NCBI GenBank assembly: GCA_905612355.1
Contig: CAJQRU010000072.1
Location: 53,185-117,184 of the forward strand
Source of the DNA: an uncultured Gammaproteobacteria bacterium
GTDB taxonomy: Bacteria; Pseudomonadota; Gammaproteobacteria; Arenicellales; UBA868
Direction: 5' to 3'
Length of the DNA stretch: 64,000 nucleotides
A program made the position numbers and the translations under genes. The notes beneath the pieces were generated by a model. It made no database searches. It had not been told where the DNA came from and saw nothing but the letters and a program-made list of their open reading frames with translations. Shown piece by piece: positions 9,779-18,712 of this stretch. Each line of letters starts with the position of its first letter. Position 1 is the stretch's first letter.

Positions 9779-10501
9779 ATGAACCACGACTGGGAAGAAC
9801 CGACCCGTGCTGATTACGCAGCGAAGGGTTTAGGAAGTCGGTCTGGGTTTGGCGAGAAACCGGCACTTCTGATCGTTGATTTCAGTAACGGATTTACCGA
9901 TCCTGCATCCCCATTAGGTGGAGATTTTGATAGTCAGGTTGACGTTACCGCTCGATTATTGGCGAAGTTCAGAGCGGGATGTTTTCCGGTGGTCTATACC
10001 ACGGTAGCTTACGACCCAGACTTTAATGATGCGGGCATATTTATAGAGAAGATTCCCGCATTATCGTTGCTCGTTAAAGGCTCGAAATGGGTAGAGATTG
10101 ATCGGAGAATTGCTCCGCTAAAAGGAGACGAGGTCATCGTTAAGAAATACGCGAGTGCATTCTTTGGGACCGAGTTGGATCGATATTTTCATGGGCAGGG
10201 CGTCGATACTGTGGTGATTACGGGGGCGACGACCAGTGGGTGTGTGAGAGCCTCTGTAGTTGATGCATTGCAATATGGCTTTCGGACCATCGTCTGCCGT
10301 GAGGGTGTCGGTGATCGTGCGGAGGGGCCCCATCACGCCAATCTATTTGATATGGATTCAAAGTACTGTGACGTAAAGGTTGAACAGGAGATCCAAGAAC
10401 ACCTTGAGTCATTGGTTGTGTCTGGGGGAATGCAGGGGCGCGCTAATAACGAGTTTCGTCAATGGTGGCAAGGAAGATTGCCAACGCGTGTTGATTTCTG
10501 A
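9779..10501 (+). CDS. Isochorismatase-family cysteine hydrolase (N-carbamoylsarcosine amidase-like)
   Basis: 'ALLIVDFSNGFTDP', 'VIVKKYASAFFGTELD', catalytic-Cys motif 'GATTSGCVRASVVDALQYGFR'. Confidence 0.9.
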   Translation: MNHDWEEPTRADYAAKGLGSRSGFGEKPALLIVDFSNGFTDPASPLGGDFDSQVDVTARLLAKFRAGCFPVVYTTVAYDPDFNDAGIFIEKIPALSLLVKGSKWVEIDRRIAPLKGDEVIVKKYASAFFGTELDRYFHGQGVDTVVITGATTSGCVRASVVDALQYGFRTIVCREGVGDRAEGPHHANLFDMDSKYCDVKVEQEIQEHLESLVVSGGMQGRANNEFRQWWQGRLPTRVDF

Positions 10502-10512
10502 GAACTTTTTGC

Positions 10513-10962
10513 ATGGCCTCAAACTCGCGTAACGCTGGAAACTCTTTTTCAGAACTGCTTGATGCAAATCGAGAGCAGCTGGAGAGGCTCTATTCGAGCG
10601 TCAATATCGAGTCTTCACGCCCAGGTTCGAAACCGAGCAGTGGTGAGGTGTCAGTTGTTCGGTTAAGCGACGACGCCCGAGAGCATTTGGGCGATCCAAT
10701 CGAATGGTTGGAACAACATTATGCCGGCAGGTGGCGACATGAAATACGAGATCGTCGTGTCGAGGATGATGAGATGCTTGTGTTAGTGCGGTTGGAGCTT
10801 CCCGCGCTTGGCATCCGTAAAAGTCAGTTCGGGCGAGCGCCAGTGAACGAGCGTTCAGGTAGGCCGCTAGACCTGGGTCAGAAAGGGGGTATCGGCGAAG
10901 AGCGGCAGGCGTGCGATGCGGCTGTGCGTGACGCCCTTAGACGGTGTATCGAACTGTTCTGA
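10513..10962 (+). CDS. Small protein of unknown function, homologous to N-terminal extension of HyuB copy 1
   Basis: 'SFSELLDANREQLERLYSS' and 'WRHEIRDRRVEDDEMLVLVRLELPALGIRKSQFG...AVRDALRRC' match the N-terminus of ORF 4629-6929. Confidence 0.75.
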   Translation: MASNSRNAGNSFSELLDANREQLERLYSSVNIESSRPGSKPSSGEVSVVRLSDDAREHLGDPIEWLEQHYAGRWRHEIRDRRVEDDEMLVLVRLELPALGIRKSQFGRAPVNERSGRPLDLGQKGGIGEERQACDAAVRDALRRCIELF

Positions 10963-11007
10963 ACGGTCGAGCGAAGGATGTAAGTTGTTTGGAATGGTGA
11001 CCAGGTC

Positions 11008-11913
11008 GTGAAAAATATCAAACCATTTAGGTTGCGGAATCATTCTGGTTTTTCTATCCGATCTGATGACTTTCTGGGTCAGCATGTTGTGTTCTGTTGT
11101 ATCACTTTAGGCGCTTTCGCCTCAGGAAGTAACCAGCTTACAGAGCTTGTTTCGCGTTTGGGCTCACGAAACGTTCGAGTGGTCGTCATCACCCAAGGGG
11201 GGCTTGGGGCCAATCAGGATTTTTCGATGCGGATCGGAGGCTCGATAGACGTTTTGCTCGATGACGATGGCACAGTGTCTCAAATGCTTAGAAGTGTTTG
11301 TGGTCGGGACCGCGTTGACTGCCAGGCGTTTTTGGCGGTTTTAGGACCGATGGGTCAATTGGTGAAATGGCTGGATGCTGGTGACTTGAAAGGTGGACTG
11401 GAAGCGTTAAATCATTACTTCTTGGCGAAACGATTAATCGGTGATCGTGTTCCGGATGTTCCTCTTCAACAATTGGAAGATGGGAAAGTATTGACGCGCA
11501 GTTTCGGTGAATGGTTCGCGAAAAAGCGAGTGGTGGTTTTCGGGGTGCCTGGTGCGTTTACGCCTGTCTGTAACCTAGAGCATCTACCAGGGTATACCGC
11601 CGCCGCAGGCCAAATGCACGCGAGAGGTGTGGACCAGGTAGTTTGTATTGCCGTGAACGATGCGTATGTGATGGATGCGTGGGCGCGTGCTACCAAAACC
11701 CCGAGTACGGTTGCCATGTTGGCGGATGGGAGTGGCCGCTTTACGAGGGCGATGGGCTTGTCACTGGACCTGAGGGGCGCAGGGCTTGGGATGCGCTCCT
11801 GCCGTTATGCGATGCTCGTCGAAGGAGGAGTTATCATTCACATGAACGTGGAGACGGGATTTGATGTCAGCGTCAGTGGTGCCGCGCCGATGCTACAGTT
11901 GTTGAACCACTGA
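11008..11913 (+). CDS. Tandem thioredoxin-fold protein; C-terminal Prx5-type peroxiredoxin domain
   Basis: C-terminal 'FGVPGAFTPVCNLEHLPGY...GVDQVVCIAVNDAYVMDAW'; N-terminal half AhpC-like without the peroxidatic Cys. Confidence 0.8.
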   Translation: MKNIKPFRLRNHSGFSIRSDDFLGQHVVFCCITLGAFASGSNQLTELVSRLGSRNVRVVVITQGGLGANQDFSMRIGGSIDVLLDDDGTVSQMLRSVCGRDRVDCQAFLAVLGPMGQLVKWLDAGDLKGGLEALNHYFLAKRLIGDRVPDVPLQQLEDGKVLTRSFGEWFAKKRVVVFGVPGAFTPVCNLEHLPGYTAAAGQMHARGVDQVVCIAVNDAYVMDAWARATKTPSTVAMLADGSGRFTRAMGLSLDLRGAGLGMRSCRYAMLVEGGVIIHMNVETGFDVSVSGAAPMLQLLNH

Positions 11914-11936
11914 GGGGTAGTGCCAGCCGGTCGGAG

Positions 11937-13829
11937 CTAGGATTTGTTTTCATTGGCCGATAGGGTCATCCATTTTTGGAAGACTGGGGTGGTCGGTGGC
12001 TCAAGGTGGGTGTCTGACAGACAGTTGGTTTTCAACTCCTCGACGCTGCCACCAAAATCGAATAATTCAATCTTTCCCCGTGACGATGAGAGCTGACGAC
12101 GCAACTCAGCCGTAGCGGTGTCATTGACTTTATTGTCGGTGGTGATGACAACGCCGTAACGTTTTGCGCCTTCGGGCGAAACCAATCGCCTTCGGACATC
12201 CAATGCAACTGTGGCGGGGTCACGTGCAAGGGGGTCGCCCCAACCACCACCGCCCCAGGTGTTGAAATAAAGCGTATCTCCAGGTGACACTTTGACTCGA
12301 TCACATTTAGAAGGCATCCATTCTGATTCACCAGTATTGCGCACCATCAGTTTCGTACTGCGTTTTCCTGGTCGCCCACCATTTACACCCCAAGGATGGG
12401 TAAGCCAACGATCATCATGGATGGAAATTTCCCCAGGCTCGAGAAATTGATAGCCCATGGATAGGCCATTACCCCCCCTATGTAGCCCGGCACCGCCACT
12501 ATCGACAATCGTTTCATACTGAACAATTCGCAATGGAAAGTATGCCTCCAGGAACTCGTTAGGTACGTTGGTAAAGGCGGGCCACAGGGAATGGCCGTCC
12601 GGGCCATCGCCCGCGGGCCGCCCGGGGACTCCGCCAAAGCCAATCTGATAGAGTTGATACCACTCACCTTCTTTGTCATAACCGGAATACATAAAGTGGG
12701 GACTGTCAGAAAAACCGGCAGCACACAACGCATCTGGTGAGCTTTGGCCGAGCAGGCCGCTCATGACGTCAAAAATGCGGGCTAGCATATGCGTCCGTGA
12801 ACTCAATGCTGCGGGCCTGATCGGCTTCAGTATAGATCCGCGGGGAATCCTGACGTCGACCAGATCATAAAAACCATCATTAAAAAGTATTTGCGGGTCA
12901 AAAAGATTGATAAAAAATGCCCCCAGGAACATTTTGAACATCTCCTCATTTAAGAGGAAATTGACCGAACTGATGGACTGTGGGTCAGTTCCGGCGAAAT
13001 CGAAAATGACCATTTCGCCGTCGCGCCACATGGTGCATTCGATTTTATACGGACCCATCCCCATTCCGTCGTCATCGATATAGTCAATAAAGTGTTGTTT
13101 TGATTCGGGAATCACCTTGTTAAGAATGGATCCCATGGCACGTTTGTTTCGATCCAGCATCTCTTGCATTGCCGATATCAACGGGTCAACTCCAAAGCGT
13201 TCGACCATTTCAACAATACGTCGTTCCGCCAGGCGAAGCGCTGCTACCACCGCATTGAAATCTGAACGATTCCATTCTGGGAGGCGACAATTGCGAAGAA
13301 TCATTTCCAGAATTTCTTTGTTTAGTTCACCCTTGCGATAGATTTTGACCGGAGGAATCTGAATGCCTTCTTCAAATATTTGCGCAGCATCGGTCGGTAG
13401 GCTGCCAGGCACCTTGCCACCGATGTCGGTCATGTGTCCAAACATCGCAGCCCAGGCCACGATCCGTCCATCGATATAGATGGGCATCATCATCAACCAA
13501 TCGTTCAGGTGGCTGATCGCACCGTTGCAGGTGTACGGGTCATTAGTCAGAAAAATGTCACCCTCTTCAATGGTGCCGTCGTAACCTTGCTGAAAACCCC
13601 AGAAGAATGATCCGAACTGGCCGACCACCATTTTTCCTTCCTGGTTAGCTATCATAGGAAAGGCGTCGTGTTGTTCACGTATGCCCGGTGACATGGCAGT
13701 CCTAAACAGCACCGCGTCCATTTCTGTCCGCGCATTACGTAAGGCATTTTCGATGATGTCTAGCGTAATCGGATCAACGGCGACAGGTTGAAACGGTTTC
13801 GTATTGCTTTGTATCAGTTGTGCTGGCAT
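11937..13829 (-). CDS. HyuB-family protein (copy 2)
   Basis: 'ALRNARTEMDAVLFRTAMSPGIREQHDAFPMI', 'NDPYTCNGAISHLNDW', 'WGGGGWGDP'. Confidence 0.93.
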   Translation of the reverse strand: MPAQLIQSNTKPFQPVAVDPITLDIIENALRNARTEMDAVLFRTAMSPGIREQHDAFPMIANQEGKMVVGQFGSFFWGFQQGYDGTIEEGDIFLTNDPYTCNGAISHLNDWLMMMPIYIDGRIVAWAAMFGHMTDIGGKVPGSLPTDAAQIFEEGIQIPPVKIYRKGELNKEILEMILRNCRLPEWNRSDFNAVVAALRLAERRIVEMVERFGVDPLISAMQEMLDRNKRAMGSILNKVIPESKQHFIDYIDDDGMGMGPYKIECTMWRDGEMVIFDFAGTDPQSISSVNFLLNEEMFKMFLGAFFINLFDPQILFNDGFYDLVDVRIPRGSILKPIRPAALSSRTHMLARIFDVMSGLLGQSSPDALCAAGFSDSPHFMYSGYDKEGEWYQLYQIGFGGVPGRPAGDGPDGHSLWPAFTNVPNEFLEAYFPLRIVQYETIVDSGGAGLHRGGNGLSMGYQFLEPGEISIHDDRWLTHPWGVNGGRPGKRSTKLMVRNTGESEWMPSKCDRVKVSPGDTLYFNTWGGGGWGDPLARDPATVALDVRRRLVSPEGAKRYGVVITTDNKVNDTATAELRRQLSSSRGKIELFDFGGSVEELKTNCLSDTHLEPPTTPVFQKWMTLSANENKS

Positions 13830-13847
13830 GTTTAGGAGTCCCGATAT

Positions 13848-16217
13848 CTACACGTTGATCGGATTAATTAGAATATTCCCTACGGGATCTACGTCACCTG
13901 CATGGTTCGGCAGGATCAGAGTGGTTGAGTCCATTTCAGTAATGATGGCTGGGCCCAAAATTCGATCGCCATACCTGAATTGCGATCGATCATAAATCAC
14001 TGCGCCATGATCATGCCCATCGACAAAGATATTGGTTTGAGCGTAAACGGCGCGCTGGGGGTCGCCACCGCCTTCGGGGAGTCGCTGTGCCGTCGCCGAG
14101 CTTTCGCGTCCTTGAACGAGAGCGCGTAAGTTGTAAAGCTCCCGTTGGGTCTCGAGTGAGAAGGTGAACATTTGTTCGTGCATCTTGTCAAAGCGTTGAC
14201 CTAGGCCCTCTAGGCCATCTTTCTTGAAATCTTCGGGCGACACATCGACCGTTAGTCGCATTCCTTGTCCAGCGTACCTCAGGTCGATTTGATACAGCGT
14301 GGTCTGTTCACTCTCAGGCACTCCCTCGGCGTGGAGCGTCTGCGCCGCAGCGGTCGCAAGTTCCTGGAGGGAAGACAACACCTCATCATTAGTGGTCTCG
14401 GAAAATCGTCGTACAAAGGTTCGGGAAGCTTCGTCGCGAACACGGGTAGTCGCGTCACCGTAAGCACAAAGCACACCGGGGCCTGGCGGAATGATGACCG
14501 GCCACGAATTCATCAGCCTGCCAAGCGCGTTAGCATGAAGGGGGCCGGCGCCACCGAAACCCACTAGGGCGAAGTCACGCGGATCGAAACCTTGTTCAAC
14601 AGAGACCAGTCGCAGTGCCCCAAACATATTCTCGTTAACGATGTTGATGATGCCTTCGGCAGCCTCCTTTAAGGACAAACCCATCCCCTTTGCCACTATA
14701 GTGACCGCCTGTTCGGCTTGTTTTCGGTCAATGGCCAGTTCCCCGCCGAGTCTTGCGTCTGCTGGCAGATAACCCAGTACAACATTGGCATCGGTGACCG
14801 TGGGTTCCATGCCGCCTTTCCCATAGGCTGCAGGCCCAGGTTCTGCGCCGGCACTTTGTGGACCCACTCGTAAGGCTTTCGTCAATTCCGGGACATAAGC
14901 GATTGAGCCACCTCCAGCTCCCACCGTTCGGACGTCAACCGATGACGAGCGAACAGTCACATCGGCAACACGGGTTTCTCGCCGAGTCTGAGGGACACCG
15001 TTCTGAATCAGTGCAACATCTGTCGAGGTGCCTCCCATATCAAAAGTCAGGAGGTCACTAAAGCCGGCTTGTTTCGCGATCCATATCGCACCCGATACCC
15101 CACCTGCTGGACCACTCATCAATAAATTAACCGGCGTTGCTTTGGCAGCTTCCGCTGAGGCTAAGCCACCGTCGGAACGTAGGATATGCAACTGCACCTT
15201 ATTCATTCGGCGATTTAACTCGCCTTCTAAACTCTCCAGATAGGTCGAGACTACGGGGCGAATGTAAGAATTGACAACGGTTGTTTCCGTTCGCTCGTAC
15301 TCATACATCTCGGGCACGACCTCGGAAGAGATCGACACTGGAATATTGGGCATTACCCTTTCGGCAATAGCGCGGACTCGTTGCTCATGAATGCCACTGG
15401 CGTAGGCATTCATTAACGAAACGGTTAAGGCTTCGATGCCTTCGTCTGCCAGGGCTTTCAAAGAAATTTGCAATGCATCTTCATCAAGAGGGGTAACAAC
15501 GTTGCCTTTCGCATCCAGTCGTTCGATCGCTTCGATGGTAAGTTCGAGCGGAGCTAGGGGGTCGCTCTTGTTAAAAATTACCCAACCACCCAGACCCCCG
15601 GGAACATAGGAGCGGGCGATCTGAAGCACCTGTTGATATCCCTTGGTAGTAACCAAGCCAACCTTTGCCCCTGATGCTGTTAACACTGTGTTGGTGGCGA
15701 CAGTCGTTCCGTGCATTACATGACTAATATCAGATGGAGCGACATTTGCCGAGTTACAAACGCGTTCAATCCCCTCCAGCACGCCGATAGATGAGTCCTG
15801 TGGTGTTGAGATAACTTTGGCAGTGAAAAAGTCACCACTGGTTTCATTGATCAATAAAACATCGGTAAAGGTTCCTCCTACATCGACGCCCAAGCGATAA
15901 GACGCAGTTCCAGTCGAAGCGCGCCGTGTCGTTTGGTCTCTATGAACCGGTGTATCTTCTCTTTCAGCCCGGGCCGTGACATCTGCCGGTAGCTGTGGTG
16001 TTTTTTGTTCTCGACTAAGCGGCTGTGACTTAGAGTCGGGTTTTGAGCGAAGTTTGCTGGGGGTTGTAGTGGCTCTGTCAGCCTTGGTCTGATGCTCTGG
16101 CGACGAGACGTCTATGTGTTTTGGGGTTTCGGGTTTGTTCAGTCGCGTAAATTCATCTTTAGCGCGTCGCAATTCACTGTCAAACCAGTCCGTTATTTTT
16201 CGGGAATCCTTACTCAT
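13848..16217 (-). CDS. HyuA-family protein (copy 2) with ~105-aa N-terminal helix plus disordered linker
   Basis: 'YRLGVDVGGTFTDVLLINE', 'LLTFDMGGTSTDVALI', 'VGFGGAGPLHANALG'; N-terminal 'ITDWFDSELRRAKDEFTRL' followed by Pro/Ser/Thr/Lys-rich linker. Confidence 0.92.
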   Translation of the reverse strand: MSKDSRKITDWFDSELRRAKDEFTRLNKPETPKHIDVSSPEHQTKADRATTTPSKLRSKPDSKSQPLSREQKTPQLPADVTARAEREDTPVHRDQTTRRASTGTASYRLGVDVGGTFTDVLLINETSGDFFTAKVISTPQDSSIGVLEGIERVCNSANVAPSDISHVMHGTTVATNTVLTASGAKVGLVTTKGYQQVLQIARSYVPGGLGGWVIFNKSDPLAPLELTIEAIERLDAKGNVVTPLDEDALQISLKALADEGIEALTVSLMNAYASGIHEQRVRAIAERVMPNIPVSISSEVVPEMYEYERTETTVVNSYIRPVVSTYLESLEGELNRRMNKVQLHILRSDGGLASAEAAKATPVNLLMSGPAGGVSGAIWIAKQAGFSDLLTFDMGGTSTDVALIQNGVPQTRRETRVADVTVRSSSVDVRTVGAGGGSIAYVPELTKALRVGPQSAGAEPGPAAYGKGGMEPTVTDANVVLGYLPADARLGGELAIDRKQAEQAVTIVAKGMGLSLKEAAEGIINIVNENMFGALRLVSVEQGFDPRDFALVGFGGAGPLHANALGRLMNSWPVIIPPGPGVLCAYGDATTRVRDEASRTFVRRFSETTNDEVLSSLQELATAAAQTLHAEGVPESEQTTLYQIDLRYAGQGMRLTVDVSPEDFKKDGLEGLGQRFDKMHEQMFTFSLETQRELYNLRALVQGRESSATAQRLPEGGGDPQRAVYAQTNIFVDGHDHGAVIYDRSQFRYGDRILGPAIITEMDSTTLILPNHAGDVDPVGNILINPINV

Positions 16218-16271
16218 ACTTATCTGCTTGTTAAGTCGTCTATCGGTAGGGTGGCTAATTGGTCGGGCGTT

Positions 16272-16919
16272 TTATTGGTTGTTATTGCGGCGCCAGTTTG
16301 TAATCGCATCAATCATTGCATCTGCCGTGGTCAGATCGCAGTATCGCCGGGAGACATCACGTAAATTATCCCAGTGTGGTCCCTCATGCTGATCTCCGAC
16401 ACAGTCTTCCGGCACTAGAGTGCGGAAACCCCACTGGAAACTGTCAACTATACTCGCGCGTACACATCCTGAGGTGACACACCCTAAGAGAATGATTGTG
16501 TCTACACCTTCTTTATTGAAAAATGCAGCCGCGGGTGTTTGAAAGAACATGGATGCGCCAGATTTTCGCATCGCAACGTCATATTCCTTGTTATAAGTTC
16601 GCGGATCAAATTGTGTCGAGTGATCGCCGTCGATAAATCCTTCTAGGACAGCAGTAATCTTCCAGTAAGGTTTGTCACGGGCAGAGCTATATCCTGTGTA
16701 GCAATTGGCAACGGGCACGCCGCATTCTCGAGCAACGTTTAACAGTCGGGTGGAATTACTGATTGCACGTTGGACTAATGCCGAGCCACCTAGTGAGTGG
16801 TCGGGGTCGGTAAATCCCAGTTGAAAATCCACCACAGCAATCCCTGGCTTTTCTCCAAATCCGATTGTTTGAGCGCCGTAGGAGCGTGCCTCATAGGCGT
16901 CGTTCTCGTTGCTGTTCAT
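16272..16919 (-). CDS. Isochorismatase-family cysteine hydrolase (N-carbamoylsarcosine amidase-like), paralogue of 9779-10501
   Basis: 'GFGEKPGIAVVDFQLGFTDPDHSLGG', 'GCVTSGCVRASIVDSFQWGFR'. Confidence 0.9.
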   Translation of the reverse strand: MNSNENDAYEARSYGAQTIGFGEKPGIAVVDFQLGFTDPDHSLGGSALVQRAISNSTRLLNVARECGVPVANCYTGYSSARDKPYWKITAVLEGFIDGDHSTQFDPRTYNKEYDVAMRKSGASMFFQTPAAAFFNKEGVDTIILLGCVTSGCVRASIVDSFQWGFRTLVPEDCVGDQHEGPHWDNLRDVSRRYCDLTTADAMIDAITNWRRNNNQ

Positions 16920-17041
16920 GATGTTCTATGGATAATCAATTTTCTCAGGTTAGTATTTCGCTTGCGATCGCGTTTATTCGACAATCTTGAGATACGTGAT
17001 GCGCGAGGAAGTATAGAGGGTTGTTCCAGGCTCGCGCCATT

Positions 17042-17077
17042 CGAGATATCTAGATCTCGTGGCGAAGCGGGACTTCG
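17042..17077. promoter_or_regulatory. Candidate operator: inverted repeat CGAGAT-N6-ATCTCG, then CGAAG-N5-CTTCG
   Basis: Read directly in the divergent intergenic region between ORFs 16272-16919 (-) and 17155-18702 (+). Confidence 0.35.
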
Positions 17078-17154
17078 TGCAAAATGGGCGGAAAAATCGT
17101 TTTTTCTAGGGTAAAGGCGTAAGCAGAGCTGATGACATTAGGTGGGGCCAGTCG

Positions 17155-18702
17155 ATGAACCAGGAGGCGGCATTCTTTAGCGGCGAGCGGTCGTTGTCTC
17201 GCGCTGGTTTCCAGTCGCGTGTTTTACGGGCCGGTAATGTGCTCGCGTCGTTGGGGGTGGGGCCAGGTGATGCAGTCGCCTTATTGCTGCGCAACGATTT
17301 CTGTTTTTTCGAAGCGACTTACGGGGCGAATCTAGTGGGCGCCTACGCAGTGCCGATTAACTGGCATTCTACTGATGATGAATTAGCTTATCTGCTAGAG
17401 GATTCGCAGCCGCGGGTGTTGGTGGGTCATGCGGATTTGCTGGCCGGAGTTTTCGGTGCCTTGACTCACGCGAAGCGGCGGGGTATGCAGGTTTTGGTGG
17501 TCGAAACCGCACCGGAATTAGCCGCAGCCTATGGGCTTGCGAAAGAAGTCTGTCTGGCGCGTGGCGAGGACCCCTTATGGAGTGCGCTTATCGAGAACGC
17601 GGCAGAGCTCCCAGATCAACGTGGCGAGGTCATTCAGTCCATGTTTTATACCTCGGGGACGACCGGGTCGCCCAAGGGGGTCCGCCGCTTAGCCCAGTCG
17701 AAAAGTGGCGCTGAAACATTAGGTCGAATTCGTGATCGTATCTTTGGCTTAAGCTCAGGGATCAGCGCACTCGTTCCAGGCCCTCTCTACCATAGTGCGC
17801 CGAACTCCATGGCGCTTAGGGCGGCTTCGCAGGCACAGACCATGGTGTTAATGCCACGCTTTGATAGCGAGGAATGCCTTCGCCTGATCGAGAAATATCG
17901 GATAACCAACATGTTTATGGTGCCGACAATGTTGGTGCGCCTGTTGAAGTTACCGCCAGCGGTCCGTGCCCAATACGACACGACGTCACTTCGGTACGTC
18001 ATGATTGCCGCCGCACCATGCCCTGCGGAAGTTAAACGGAAAATGATTCATTGGTGGGGACCCATTGTTCATGAGTTTTATGGGTCGACGGAGCTCGGGT
18101 ACATGACGATTTGTGATTCTGCGGAATCACTTAGGAAGCCCGGTACGGTGGGGCGAGCGGTTAATGGGGCGCGGGTTAAAGCGCTGGATTCGAATGGCAA
18201 CGAGGTTTCCGTAGGTGAGCCAGGTGAGATTTTTGGTCGGCTTTCAGCCTTCCCAGACTTCACTTATAACAATCGTGATGAGGAGCGGGCCGAAATTGAA
18301 AGAGACGGGTTAATCACTTGCGGCGATATGGGTTATTTTGACCGTGACGGTTATCTTTTCTTATGCGATAGAGTGCGTGACATGGTGATCTCTGGCGGGG
18401 TCAATATCTACCCGGCAGAGATTGAAGCGAGTTTGCTTGGCATGCCTGGAGTTGCAGATTGCGCGGTGTTTGGGGTTCCCCATGACGAGTATGGAGAGCA
18501 ATTGTTAGCGATTGTGCAATGTGTAACCGGACATTCTCTGAAGGCTGAAGATATCAAGACTTATCTGCGCGAGCGAATAGCAGGGTTCAAGGTTCCTCGC
18601 CGCGTAGAGTTTCAACGCGAACTCCCTCGGGAGGATTCAGGAAAAATATTTAAACGTCGACTTCGCGAGCCCTATTGGCGGGGTGAGTCTAGAAAGATTT
18701 AA
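17155..18702 (+). CDS. AMP-forming acyl-CoA synthetase/ligase
   Basis: 'SMFYTSGTTGSPKGVRR', 'FYGSTELGYMTI', 'GDMGYFDRDGYLFLCDRVRDMVISGGVNIYPAEIE'. Confidence 0.95.
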   Translation: MNQEAAFFSGERSLSRAGFQSRVLRAGNVLASLGVGPGDAVALLLRNDFCFFEATYGANLVGAYAVPINWHSTDDELAYLLEDSQPRVLVGHADLLAGVFGALTHAKRRGMQVLVVETAPELAAAYGLAKEVCLARGEDPLWSALIENAAELPDQRGEVIQSMFYTSGTTGSPKGVRRLAQSKSGAETLGRIRDRIFGLSSGISALVPGPLYHSAPNSMALRAASQAQTMVLMPRFDSEECLRLIEKYRITNMFMVPTMLVRLLKLPPAVRAQYDTTSLRYVMIAAAPCPAEVKRKMIHWWGPIVHEFYGSTELGYMTICDSAESLRKPGTVGRAVNGARVKALDSNGNEVSVGEPGEIFGRLSAFPDFTYNNRDEERAEIERDGLITCGDMGYFDRDGYLFLCDRVRDMVISGGVNIYPAEIEASLLGMPGVADCAVFGVPHDEYGEQLLAIVQCVTGHSLKAEDIKTYLRERIAGFKVPRRVEFQRELPREDSGKIFKRRLREPYWRGESRKI

Positions 18703-18712
18703 TCCTTCGGAG

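Noticed and set aside
10513-10962. Rad52-like motif read as evidence for a DNA recombination protein
   Set aside because: Context and fusion to HyuB argue against a repair role; only a fold-level resemblance is proposed
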